Of a stretch of DNA of 64,000 bases, positions 8,219 through 17,787 are shown one piece after another. The stretch is taken from NCBI RefSeq assembly GCF_900096895.1, contig NZ_FMYO01000009.1, forward strand, positions 55,616 through 119,615, written 5' to 3'. Below the pieces are notes generated by a model, which was not told the DNA's origin, did not search any database, and saw only the letters and a list, made by a program, of their open reading frames with translations. Every line of letters begins with the position of its first letter. Within the stretch, counting starts at the first letter, position 1. Source of the stretch: Acinetobacter kookii (GTDB lineage Bacteria; Pseudomonadota; Gammaproteobacteria; Pseudomonadales; Moraxellaceae). Position numbers and translations under genes: made by a program.

Positions 8219-9438
8219 TGAAACGTGTTGTGGTCACGGGCATGGCCGGGATTACCTCTTTGGGTGAAACGGCCGATCAGGTTTTTAGTCAATTTGAGCA
8301 GGGCAAAAGCGGCATTCGCTATATGCCGGACTGGGAAGTGTACACGGACTTGCGCAGCAAGCTGGGCGGTCCGGTCGAAGCCTATACCATTCCCAAGCAT
8401 TTTAACCGTAAGGTGACCCGCGGCATGGGACGGGTGGCCTTAATGTCCACGGTCTGTGCCGAAAAAGCCCTGGAAGATGCCGGCCTGTTAAATGACCCGA
8501 TTTTAAGCAGTGGTCAGACTGGTGTGGCCTTCGGTTCCTCTGCAGGCAGCATCGATGCGATTGGCGAGTTTGGCAGCATGTTGATTGATAACAACATGAA
8601 CAAGCTGAATGCCACGACTTATATCCGTATGATGTCGCATACCAGTGCCGTCAACATGACCGTTTATTTTGGCTTGAAAGGTTTAACCTTACCGACATCC
8701 AGTGCCTGTACTTCAGGTTCCATGGCAATTGGTCAGGCTTATGAAGCGATTAAATATGGCAAGCAGACCGTGATGCTGGCCGGTGGGGCGGAGGAACTCA
8801 GCGCTGCAGGTTCTGCGGTGTTTGATGTGCTGATGGCCACCAGCAGCCAAAATGAACATCCGGAAAAAACACCGCGTCCATTCGATAGCAAGCGTGATGG
8901 CCTGGTGGTCGGTGAAGGGGCTGGCTGTTTAATTTTAGAAGAATATGAACATGCCAAAGCGCGCGGTGCCAAAATTTATGCAGAAATTATTGGTTATGGT
9001 AGCAATACAGACGGTCAGCATGTGACACGTCCAGACTCGGAAATGATGGGGCGCTGTATGGAGCTGGCTCTGTCAGATGCGCAAATTGCAGCAGACCGGA
9101 TTGACTATGTCAATGCACACGGTACATCCACTGATCAGGGCGATATTGCAGAAACGCAAGCCACCGCTCGCGTAGTGGGTAAAAAACCGATCAGCTCATT
9201 AAAAAGCTATTTCGGGCATACGCTGGGCGCATGCGGAGCAATTGAAGCATGGCTCAGTATTGAAATGATGCAGCGTAGCCAGTTTATCCCGACATTAAAC
9301 CTGGATGAAATTGATGCGGCCTGCGGCGATCTGGATTACATCGTCAAACAGTCAAGAAATATGCATGCCGACATTATTATGAGTAATAACTTTGCTTTTG
9401 GAGGAATCAATACCTCCCTGATTTTTAAACGTGTCTAA
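8218..9438 (+). CDS. Beta-ketoacyl-ACP synthase (FabF-like, ApeR-type)
   Basis: A 406-residue second condensing enzyme. The Cys-His-His triad is complete: SSACTSGSMA, NAHGTSTDQGD and YFGHTLGACG. ATG 8218 overlaps the reductase stop (TGATG); a TTG one codon earlier is also in frame but unlikely. It is more FabF-like throughout than the first synthase of the operon. In described aryl polyene systems the terminal ketosynthase is thought to act in initiation or early elongation, while the other works with the chain-length partner; which applies here is inferred from order. Only 20 bases separate it from the secreted small protein. Confidence 0.88.
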   Translation: MKRVVVTGMAGITSLGETADQVFSQFEQGKSGIRYMPDWEVYTDLRSKLGGPVEAYTIPKHFNRKVTRGMGRVALMSTVCAEKALEDAGLLNDPILSSGQTGVAFGSSAGSIDAIGEFGSMLIDNNMNKLNATTYIRMMSHTSAVNMTVYFGLKGLTLPTSSACTSGSMAIGQAYEAIKYGKQTVMLAGGAEELSAAGSAVFDVLMATSSQNEHPEKTPRPFDSKRDGLVVGEGAGCLILEEYEHAKARGAKIYAEIIGYGSNTDGQHVTRPDSEMMGRCMELALSDAQIAADRIDYVNAHGTSTDQGDIAETQATARVVGKKPISSLKSYFGHTLGACGAIEAWLSIEMMQRSQFIPTLNLDEIDAACGDLDYIVKQSRNMHADIIMSNNFAFGGINTSLIFKRV

Positions 9439-9458
9439 CAACAACTAGAGGGTACATC

Positions 9459-9893
9459 ATGTTCATCAAAAAATTAGCACTTACAGCTGCATTGTGTTTG
9501 GGTGGGGTCGTTTCAGCTCAGGCTGCAGATCAAATGCATGACTTCAATTTTCAGGAGGCGGTCAGTCGTGCGGTTGCTGACGGTACACTGGACGGTTCGG
9601 TTAAATTTTATTTGGCTGGAACCAAAGCGGGCGGCAAAGTGATTAAAAAAGGTTTGGTCACTAACAAGAAAACCAACGGTTTTGCCAAATCTGCTGAAAG
9701 CTCATGTGATCATGTCTTGCGTTCAGCTTTAATCCAGTTCCAGAATACGGCAAAAGCCAACGGTGCCAATGCAGTCACCAATATTGTGAGTTTCTATAAG
9801 TCTAACGAAACCAAGAGCACCACGACGTACAAATGTGCCAAAGGCATGGCTGTTGCAGGCGTAGCTTTAAAAGGCGATCTTGCAAAGCTATAA
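9459..9893 (+). CDS. Small secreted protein with Cys pair and GANAV motif (often labelled 'excinuclease ATPase subunit')
   Basis: A 144-residue exported protein: Lys-rich start, hydrophobic core at about 4-20, cleavage after Ala-Gln-Ala-Ala near residue 22. Mature features are two cysteines (SSCDHVL and YKCAKGM) and a KANGANAVTNIVSFYKS block, which resembles the strand motif shared by DUF4156/RcsF-like envelope proteins. Homologues at the end of aryl polyene clusters are commonly named after UvrA, but no ATPase motif is present, so that name should be ignored. The two cysteines could form a disulfide in the periplasm. It has its own AGAGGG ribosome binding site before ATG 9459 and is the last gene before the terminator. 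Function unknown. Confidence 0.75.
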   Translation: MFIKKLALTAALCLGGVVSAQAADQMHDFNFQEAVSRAVADGTLDGSVKFYLAGTKAGGKVIKKGLVTNKKTNGFAKSAESSCDHVLRSALIQFQNTAKANGANAVTNIVSFYKSNETKSTTTYKCAKGMAVAGVALKGDLAKL

Positions 9894-9959
9894 GCTTGAT
9901 TGGCATCTGATTTTTAAATATCGAGTTGAAGCGATAGCTTTTTGTATTTTTAGCTCAGA

Positions 9960-9992
9960 TAAAAAAGCCCATCAGATGATGGGCTTTTTTAT
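9960..9992. terminator. Bidirectional terminator between the APE operon and secF
   Basis: Perfect stem GCCCATC/GATGGGC at 9967-9984 with loop AGAT. It is flanked by an A-run on one side and a T-run on the other, so it can stop transcription from both converging operons. Confidence 0.85.
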
Positions 9993-10006
9993 CGAATTTA
10001 AAGAAA

Positions 10007-10975
10007 TTACTTTGGAATTTCCTGTTCTTCATCAAATTCAGGTTTCACCTGTACAATAAAGTCCTGACGGTTCAGGCCACGCCATAATGCAAATGCAGTA
10101 CCAATATAAATTGAAGAATAGGTACCGACAAATACACCAATAAACATCGCAATCGAGAACCAGTGCAGACCTTCACCGCCCAGGAACATCATCGCTACAA
10201 CGACCAGCAATAAAGTCATGGAGGTATGGATGGTACGACGTAAAGTTTCCGTTAAGGAAATATTGACAATTTCACGCGGGGTTGCACCACGGATCTTGCG
10301 GAAATTTTCACGGATACGGTCGGATACCACGATGTTATCGTTTAACGAGAAACCTAACAGCGCAAGAATTGCGGCCAAGACAGTTAAATCAAACGGCCAT
10401 TGCATCATGGCAAAAATACCAATGGTGACAATCACGTCATGGAATAACGAAAGCACCGCACCGACCGCCAGCTTGAACTCAAAACGAATGGTCACGTAAA
10501 CCAGCATGAGCAGTAAGGCCAGGGCAACGGCACCTGCCGAACGAATATAAAGCTCATTACCGACCTGTCCACCGACAGAATCCACTTTGTGAACTACTGC
10601 AGGGTTGTTCGGTAATTGCGCCGCTTTGGTGATGGCGTTATTCAGATCTTCTACTTCAATGTCCTGAACAGGCATACGAACCAGAAGGTCTTTGTTGCTG
10701 CCCAGGGTTTGCACCACGGCATCTTTAAAACCGGCCTGGTTCAACGCCTGAACAACTTCGACCTGATTGGCAGGCTGTTTATAGTTCAGCTCGGCAGAGA
10801 CACCGCCAGTAAAGTCCAGACCGAGGTTTAGACCTTTGGTGGCAATAAAGAAAATACTGGCCAAGGTTAAAAGAATAGAGATGATTGCCGCCGGTTTGGC
10901 AATCTTCATAAAGTCAATGATGCGCTCATCATCCGGGCGACCGTATTTCTTTTTCGGTTGAGTCATATCAGTCAT
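10007..10975 (-). CDS. secF: Protein translocase subunit SecF
   Basis: A 322-residue inner-membrane protein, the partner of SecD in the SecDF proton-driven complex that pulls exported proteins through SecYEG. Visible features are an N-terminal helix, the LGLDFTGGVSAEL periplasmic block near residue 50, then five C-terminal helices with FSLNDNIVVSDRIREN, the conserved cytoplasmic-loop segment. The start ATG at 10975 follows AGGAG by 7 bases; a second ATG three codons later is possible. It lies 10 bases downstream of secD on the same strand. Confidence 0.95.
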   Translation of the reverse strand: MTDMTQPKKKYGRPDDERIIDFMKIAKPAAIISILLTLASIFFIATKGLNLGLDFTGGVSAELNYKQPANQVEVVQALNQAGFKDAVVQTLGSNKDLLVRMPVQDIEVEDLNNAITKAAQLPNNPAVVHKVDSVGGQVGNELYIRSAGAVALALLLMLVYVTIRFEFKLAVGAVLSLFHDVIVTIGIFAMMQWPFDLTVLAAILALLGFSLNDNIVVSDRIRENFRKIRGATPREIVNISLTETLRRTIHTSMTLLLVVVAMMFLGGEGLHWFSIAMFIGVFVGTYSSIYIGTAFALWRGLNRQDFIVQVKPEFDEEQEIPK

Positions 10976-10985
10976 CTTCGATCTC

Positions 10986-12887
10986 CTAAATGCTCAACTT
11001 TTTCAAGTTACGTTTTTTGCCATAAATAATCTGTACGATGGCACGTGTTACAGTAATGGCTGTAAACATCGAGCAGACAATACCGATCATTAATGTCACC
11101 GCGAAGCCCTTGATCGGACCAGTACCGATGGCAAACAGAATGAATGCAACCAGGAAGGTGGTGAGGTTCGAGTCAAAAATGGTGTTATAGGCCCGATCAT
11201 AACCGGCGACAATTGCCTGTTTGGGCGAGGCACCCCATTTCATTTCTTCCCGTATCCGTTCACAGATCAGTACGTTGGCATCGACTGCCATACCAATGGT
11301 AATTACGATACCGGCAATACCCGGAAGGGTAAGGGAAGCGCCAATCCATGACATCACAGTCAGGATCATCGCCAGGTTAAAGACCAGTGCAAAGTTGGCA
11401 ATCAGACCAAACAGGCGGAAGAACACCACCATCCAGATTGCAACCAGAAGGAAACCGATTTGAGTCGATAACACACCTTTGTCGATATTTTCCTGACCCA
11501 GGCTCGGACCAACCACACGTTCTTCAACGAAGTACATTGGCGCAGCCAAAGCACCGGCACGAAGCATCAAGGCAAGTTCAGCCGCTTCCTGCGGTGAATC
11601 CAGACCGGTAATACGGAACTGTGAACCCAGTACTGCCTGAATGGTCGCAGCATTAATGATCACCGATTCAGCATAAGGCGTACGAACTTCCGTTTGTGCA
11701 CCCGTCACAGGATCTGGAACATAGCTGATCTTCTGCTTGTTCTCGATGAACAATACCGCCATGCGTTTACCTACCGCATTACGGGTGGCATCTGCCATCA
11801 ACTTGCCGCCAGCGCTGTCCAGGGTAATGTTTACTTCAGCACCGCCAGTATCCTGGCTAAAGCCGCTAGAGGCATTCTGAACACGCTCACCGGTCAGAAT
11901 ACGGTTACGGTTGAGCAGTAATTCACGACCGCTATCCAGCGATTCATAAGCAAAAGCTTCAGTGCCAGGAGGCAAAGCCTGACCGGTTGATTTGCCGGTA
12001 TACGGGTCGATGTACTGGTCATTCAAATCGGAAACCAGACGGAATTCCAGGTTGGCTGTACGGCCTAAGACACGTTTCGCTTCAGCAGTGTCCTGAACAC
12101 CCGGAAGTTCAACCACAATGCGGTTGCTGCCTTGGGTTTGCACCAGTGCTTCTGCCACACCTAACTCGTTAATACGGTTACGTAAGGTGGTTAAGTTCTG
12201 GTTCACGGCATAGGACTGAATTTCCTGCTTGCGTACGTCAGTATAGTTCAGACGTAAAGTTGAACCGGACTCAGAGGCAATCGCTTGCTGGTTGAATTCA
12301 TTGCCGTTACGACGCAAGAAATCCATCACTGCTTCACGGTCGCCGTTATTGGCGAATTGAACGGTAATGGTGTTGTTGTTCAATGACAGGCTGTTGAATT
12401 TCAGCTTGTTGTCGCGCAATTGACGGCGCAAATCAGTCGCCGATGTTTCCATACGCTGACTGATGGCCTTGTCCATGTCCACTTCTAGCAGGAAGTGAAC
12501 ACCACCACGTAAATCCAGACCCAGTTTCATGGGTTTGGCACCAATTTTTTGTAGCCATTCAGGTGTGGTTGGCGCAAGGTTCAATGCAACAACGTAATCA
12601 TCACCCAATCCGCGACGCAATACTTCTTTGGCTTTTAACTGTGCTTCAGATGAGTCGAGACGTAAAAGGGCAGCATTATTGCTAAAGCTGTTGTCATGGC
12701 TTGAAATTTTTTCACTTTGTAATAATTGCTCTGCTTTTTGCACGATGCTCTGGTCAATTTGGGTACCAGCTTTGGCACCGGAAATTTGAACAGCAGGTTC
12801 ATCGGGGTACAAACTAGGCAGGGCGTATAATGTGCTGACCACCAAAACCACGAGGATCAGCAGATATTTCCATGCTGGGTAACGCAT
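10986..12887 (-). CDS. secD: Protein translocase subunit SecD
   Basis: A 633-residue inner-membrane protein of the SecDF complex. The N-terminal helix MRYPAWKYLLILVVLVVSTL is followed by KLGLDLRGGVHFLLEVDM, the large periplasmic P1 domain, and a C-terminal six-helix region containing GIAGIVITIGMAVDANVLI with the proton-relay Asp. I place the start at ATG 12887; an in-frame ATG at 12926 would put 13 extra residues inside a terminator-like hairpin. The order yajC-secD-secF is the usual one. Confidence 0.95.
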   Translation of the reverse strand: MRYPAWKYLLILVVLVVSTLYALPSLYPDEPAVQISGAKAGTQIDQSIVQKAEQLLQSEKISSHDNSFSNNAALLRLDSSEAQLKAKEVLRRGLGDDYVVALNLAPTTPEWLQKIGAKPMKLGLDLRGGVHFLLEVDMDKAISQRMETSATDLRRQLRDNKLKFNSLSLNNNTITVQFANNGDREAVMDFLRRNGNEFNQQAIASESGSTLRLNYTDVRKQEIQSYAVNQNLTTLRNRINELGVAEALVQTQGSNRIVVELPGVQDTAEAKRVLGRTANLEFRLVSDLNDQYIDPYTGKSTGQALPPGTEAFAYESLDSGRELLLNRNRILTGERVQNASSGFSQDTGGAEVNITLDSAGGKLMADATRNAVGKRMAVLFIENKQKISYVPDPVTGAQTEVRTPYAESVIINAATIQAVLGSQFRITGLDSPQEAAELALMLRAGALAAPMYFVEERVVGPSLGQENIDKGVLSTQIGFLLVAIWMVVFFRLFGLIANFALVFNLAMILTVMSWIGASLTLPGIAGIVITIGMAVDANVLICERIREEMKWGASPKQAIVAGYDRAYNTIFDSNLTTFLVAFILFAIGTGPIKGFAVTLMIGIVCSMFTAITVTRAIVQIIYGKKRNLKKLSI

Positions 12888-12902
12888 CTGTTTTCTTCTT
12901 AA

Positions 12903-12936
12903 AATGAAAAAGTCGTGCAAGGGCACGACTAATTTT
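12903..12936 (-). terminator. Terminator-like hairpin between yajC and secD
   Basis: Read on the minus strand: an 8-bp perfect stem, AGTCGTGC/GCACGACT (12910-12929), followed by TTTTTCATTTT. It lies after the yajC stop and before the secD start, so it may attenuate read-through within the operon and set SecD below YajC levels (inference). Confidence 0.6.
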
Positions 12937-12938
12937 GA

Positions 12939-13268
12939 TTAGAGGTTATTTAATGTACCTTCAGGAAGAACTGAAATTACACTTGCGCGCTGAATTTTTA
13001 CTTCTACGCCACGGCTGAGTTCAACCACTGCAAAATCGCCTTCAATTTTAGTGATTTTGCCCATCAGGCCACCCGCAAATACTACTTCGCTTCCTACACC
13101 CAGGCTTTCAACCAAAGTGCGGTGTTCTTTGGCGCGTTTTGCTTGAGGGCGCCAGATCAGGAAATAGAAAATTGCGACAAATACCGCAATCATCAAAAGG
13201 TTGGTTACCAAACTTGGTTGTTGTGCAGCTTCGCCTGCTGCGTGAGCAGTAGAAATAAAAAGGCTCAT
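12939..13268 (-). CDS. yajC: Preprotein translocase subunit YajC
   Basis: A 109-residue single-span inner-membrane protein. The short N-terminal segment is followed by a membrane helix LLMIAVFVAIFYFLIWRPQ (about 24-42), then the conserved RPQAKRAKEHRTLVESL and a small beta domain with GGLMGKI. It associates with SecDF and the Sec translocon. It is the first gene of yajC-secD-secF here, with tgt upstream on the same strand at a distance of about 105 bases, the common gammaproteobacterial order. Confidence 0.95.
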   Translation of the reverse strand: MSLFISTAHAAGEAAQQPSLVTNLLMIAVFVAIFYFLIWRPQAKRAKEHRTLVESLGVGSEVVFAGGLMGKITKIEGDFAVVELSRGVEVKIQRASVISVLPEGTLNNL

Positions 13269-13373
13269 TTCAATTTCCTAAACTAAAAAATGTATATCAA
13301 CAATATGATGATAAATAAGATAACTTGTTCAGCAATTTACCTTGTCTTTTTCCTCAGCGCAAATGCTGATGGA

Positions 13374-14621
<1,248 letters not shown>

Positions 14622-14768
14622 TTAACTCGCTACTTTCCTTTTCACGGTAGAGGGGAAAAGTGATCCTGGTTGAGTAAAGTCAGGCTGTGGTTGCTATGAT
14701 AGAATTGTTCTAGGTTATCGGACTTCTTGCAATGAGAGATGGATAACGAGTACAAAAAGTCCTAAATG

Positions 14769-15335
14769 TTAAAAATTCGGTCGATAGTCAAAATTCTGCG
14801 TAGCAGCTAGATCACGAAAGGGGCGAATGGCCTTTTTACTCAGCGTCATGGTGTTCACAATATTATTCGGAAAGATTTGAATATGGTTGTTAAACAGCTC
14901 GACATTCCGGTTAAAAATACTGATGGCTGCACCGACATTTTCATTCTGTTCTTCAATTTCATTCATCATTTTTAGATAAATTTCATTGGCTTTCAGTTCA
15001 GGATAGTTTTCTACCACAACATTGAGGCTATGCATCAACTCTTTGTTGAGGCTTTCAATACGTTGCAACTGGGCAACATCGGCATTGTTTAAATTGAGAT
15101 TTAAAATATTCTGGCGCAGTTTGGTCACTTTTTCCAAAGTACCTTGTTCAAAATTGGCATATTGTTCAACCAAAGGTTGCAAGCCATCCAGAATTTTAAT
15201 CTTCTGACGCTCATAAGTTGCCACATCCGACCAGGCACGAATAGAAGCATTGTGATGGCGCACAATATTATTGCGAATCATGATACAGGCTACAATCACG
15301 GCAATAATCAATAATAAAAAAATCAATAGCCCCAT
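14769..15335 (-). CDS. LemA family membrane protein
   Basis: A 188-residue protein with one N-terminal membrane helix (MGLLIFLLLIIAVIVACIMI) followed by a long helical domain, as in LemA proteins. Conserved pieces include RAWSDVATYERQK in place of the usual NxV-xAWSDVDVQLKRR, and ENYPELKANEIYLKMMNEIEE. LemA proteins stand next to DUF3137 or TPM-domain proteins in many bacteria and their biochemical role is unclear. Here the DUF3137 gene ends 27 bases upstream on the same strand, so the two form an operon. Function beyond envelope association is unknown. Confidence 0.88.
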   Translation of the reverse strand: MGLLIFLLLIIAVIVACIMIRNNIVRHHNASIRAWSDVATYERQKIKILDGLQPLVEQYANFEQGTLEKVTKLRQNILNLNLNNADVAQLQRIESLNKELMHSLNVVVENYPELKANEIYLKMMNEIEEQNENVGAAISIFNRNVELFNNHIQIFPNNIVNTMTLSKKAIRPFRDLAATQNFDYRPNF

Positions 15336-15362
15336 TTATTTGTCCCCAAACATTAAAGATTG

Positions 15363-16391
15363 TTATTTTAAAAACTGCGTTAAATCACGCTGTAAACTTT
15401 CCAGATACGGTAGTTTAAAAGTACGCAAGTGTCCACGTAATGCAGAAATATCGTGAATGTTTTTTGCCCGGCTAGAAATGTGAAATAAATCGGCCGGTCC
15501 TAAAAAACATAAGATATGGCTATCAGGATGGAAAATTAAATCGCCTTGACGCTGGGCAAAAAATTCATCCAGCCTCAACACAAATGCAGGTGTGAGCAGT
15601 TTTGCCATCTGCATTTCATCGCTGCCAAAAATATTCAGTTTCTGGTTGACCTGAATATCGCTGGTATGCCACGGAAAACTGTAAGGATAATCAAATTCCT
15701 TGTTGGCCGTGGTGACCGCCAGTCCCTGTGTCTCGACATCAAAAACAAAAACGCCCCATAAATCTTTGTGGACTTCTTTGACTTGAACTTCGCTACCGTC
15801 TTTATTTCGAATCCGGATTTCATTGACATAGTGATATTGAAAGACCATCACCTGATGCTGTTTGCCTTCATCATCGGTCCATTGAGTGCTGGCATAATAA
15901 GGAAAGTCATTGGCAATGCTGCCCTGGTTAAAAACCGGAAACAGGCGCTTTAAATGCGCAATAAACAGAACCGGTTGCAGGGGAACGGAAATATGCTGCG
16001 GCTGTTGCTGAAAGGCAAGATGGTATTTTTTTGCAATGCTTTGCTGTTCCAGATATTCAATGACTTCATCAACGGGCTTGCTTTCTTCATAGCTAATGTA
16101 GGCCCAGAAAATCATAAAAAAACCGCTGATCAGGCTGATCTGAACCCAGATATTGCCGGGATGGATAAAAATCAGCAGGATAAAAAAAAGTCCTGCTGCT
16201 GCCAGAAGCAGCGGGAGGACATTTTCAAATTTGAGCACGATCGGGGCATTCCAGGGATGCAGGGCATCTAAAATATCCTGATGCGTTTGTGCCTTGCGGG
16301 CAATGTCCCAAAGCCGCGCAACATTGTTAAAGACCCGTTCATTTTTTTTACGTCGAATATGAATCGAATGTTTAACAGTATCGAGCGGCAT
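15363..16391 (-). CDS. DUF3137 domain membrane protein
   Basis: A 342-residue protein with a cytosolic N-terminus of about 55 residues, two adjacent membrane helices (about 58-100, separated by HPGNIWVQ), then a soluble domain of about 240 residues containing FPVFNQGSIANDFPYY and GVFVFDVETQGL. This is the DUF3137 layout, typically paired with LemA as here. The start ATG at 16391 is 27 bases from the end of queA on the same strand. No enzymatic motif is seen. Substrate and role are unknown. Confidence 0.8.
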   Translation of the reverse strand: MPLDTVKHSIHIRRKKNERVFNNVARLWDIARKAQTHQDILDALHPWNAPIVLKFENVLPLLLAAAGLFFILLIFIHPGNIWVQISLISGFFMIFWAYISYEESKPVDEVIEYLEQQSIAKKYHLAFQQQPQHISVPLQPVLFIAHLKRLFPVFNQGSIANDFPYYASTQWTDDEGKQHQVMVFQYHYVNEIRIRNKDGSEVQVKEVHKDLWGVFVFDVETQGLAVTTANKEFDYPYSFPWHTSDIQVNQKLNIFGSDEMQMAKLLTPAFVLRLDEFFAQRQGDLIFHPDSHILCFLGPADLFHISSRAKNIHDISALRGHLRTFKLPYLESLQRDLTQFLK

Positions 16392-16417
16392 GGCGTACTT
16401 CTTATTATTGACAATGA

Positions 16418-17455
16418 TTAAGGTGTGATTTTATCAACCAGCATGGCATCGCCATAACTAAAGAAACGGTATTTGGCTTCTACAGCATGATGATAGGCAT
16501 TTAAAATATTATCACGATTCGACAATGCCGAAACCAGCATCAATAAAGTAGATTCGGGAAGATGGAAGTTGGTAATCAGGCGATCGACCACCTTAAATTC
16601 ATAACCCGGGTAAATGAAGATTTGCGTATCCCCAGTCCAGCCTTTCAATTCACCGCCATTGGCCTGTGCAGCGCTTTCGGTGGCACGGGTTGCGGTGGTG
16701 CCGACCGCAATGACTTTATTGCCACGCGCTTTGGTTTCGCGGATCAGTGCCATAGACTCCTCAGACACATCACACCATTCACTATGCATGATATGGTTTT
16801 CAATATCGTTGGTACGAACTGGCAGGAAGGTACCCGCACCGACATGCAGGGTCACAAAGGTTTTCTGGATGCCTTTTTCTTCAAGTTTTTTCAACAAAGC
16901 TTCGTCAAAATGCAGGCTGGCAGTCGGGGCCGCGACACTGGCCAGTTTAGTCGGGTCATTAAAGACAGTCTGATAGCGCTCAGTATCAATGCTTTCTGCT
17001 TCACGGTTGAAATAAGGCGGAATCGGCAAAGCACCATATAAATCCAGAACATTTAAAATGGGCTGTGAAAACTCGACAATGAACAGGTTTTCATGGCGAC
17101 CTTTTACCGTGACTTTGACTTCATCTGGACCAATGAACAGTTCTGCAGCTTCTTTTGGCGAATTGCTGGCTTTAATGTGGCAATGCGCAATGAACTTGTC
17201 CAGCATGCGTTCCACCAAAACTTCAACCGCACCGCCAGTAGCACGTTTACCTTTAAGGCGCGCTTTCATGACCTTGGTGTCATTTAAAACCAGCAAATCA
17301 CCTTCATTCAATAAGTTTAGAATATCTGTAAATTGATGGTCATGATATTGACCTTGAGCATCAAGATGCAAAAGGCGTGAAGCACTACGGGTTTCAAGCG
17401 GGTAACGGGCAATCAGCTCGTCAGGGAGATCAAAGTTAAAGTCGGAAAGTTGCAT
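16418..17455 (-). CDS. queA: S-adenosylmethionine:tRNA ribosyltransferase-isomerase
   Basis: A 345-residue enzyme that converts preQ1 in tRNA to epoxyqueuosine using the ribosyl part of SAM. Characteristic blocks are [20 protein letters not shown] at the start, [27 protein letters not shown] and [16 protein letters not shown] 17455 is the family start; the frame extends two codons to a TTG. It leads a minus-strand group, queA-DUF3137-lemA-tgt, so two queuosine genes bracket an unrelated membrane pair. Confidence 0.95.
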   Translation of the reverse strand: MQLSDFNFDLPDELIARYPLETRSASRLLHLDAQGQYHDHQFTDILNLLNEGDLLVLNDTKVMKARLKGKRATGGAVEVLVERMLDKFIAHCHIKASNSPKEAAELFIGPDEVKVTVKGRHENLFIVEFSQPILNVLDLYGALPIPPYFNREAESIDTERYQTVFNDPTKLASVAAPTASLHFDEALLKKLEEKGIQKTFVTLHVGAGTFLPVRTNDIENHIMHSEWCDVSEESMALIRETKARGNKVIAVGTTATRATESAAQANGGELKGWTGDTQIFIYPGYEFKVVDRLITNFHLPESTLLMLVSALSNRDNILNAYHHAVEAKYRFFSYGDAMLVDKITP

Positions 17456-17587
17456 CTTCAATGTATTGAAATAAGAAAAACATCCGCATTATAGGCTGGA
17501 AAAGGGTAAAACAGATGATATCTGATGTTTTTTAAAACAAAGTTTTTGATTTTGATTTAAAATTGAGCGATCGGATAAATTAGATAA

Positions 17588-17615
17588 TTGACAATTTCAA
17601 GTTTGATAGTAATAT
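17588..17615 (+). promoter_or_regulatory. Sigma-70-type promoter for tRNA-Leu
   Basis: A consensus -35 TTGACA (17588-17593), 16-base spacer, and -10 TAATAT (17610-17615). The tRNA 5' end lies 35 bases downstream, leaving room for a short leader. Confidence 0.75.
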
Positions 17616-17649
17616 AGCCACCACAAGCTGATTAGCTTGCAGCACCTTT

Positions 17650-17736
17650 CCCGAGGTGGTGAAATTGGTAGACGCGGCGGACTCAAAATCCGCTGTCAGA
17701 GATGACGTGTCGGTTCGAGTCCGACCCTCGGGACCA
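17650..17736 (+). tRNA. tRNA-Leu (anticodon CAA)
   Basis: An 87-base class II tRNA. The acceptor stem CCCGAGG (17650-17656) pairs with CCTCGGG (17726-17732), followed by discriminator A and an encoded CCA. The anticodon stem GCGGA/TCCGC encloses loop CTCAAAA, giving anticodon CAA (17684-17686), which reads UUG. The long variable arm and TTCGAGT T-loop are as expected for leucine tRNAs. It has its own promoter and terminator. Confidence 0.95.
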
Positions 17737-17746
17737 AGATTTTGAA

Positions 17747-17780
17747 GAACCCCAAGCATATTAAGTCTTGGGGTTTTTTA
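17747..17780 (+). terminator. Rho-independent terminator after tRNA-Leu
   Basis: Stem AACCCCAAG (17748-17756) with CTTGGGGTT (17767-17775), then a T-run. It directly follows the tRNA. Confidence 0.88.
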
Positions 17781-17787
17781 TTGCCTG

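Noticed and set aside
9459..9893. Excinuclease ABC subunit annotation
   Set aside because: No Walker motif, too short, and a signal peptide is present.
12888..12926. secD start at 12926
   Set aside because: The added 13 residues would be encoded inside a terminator-like stem and are not part of the SecD family N-terminus.
16562..17041. A 159-residue plus-strand frame inside queA
   Set aside because: Antisense to conserved QueA blocks, no recognisable domain, no ribosome binding site.
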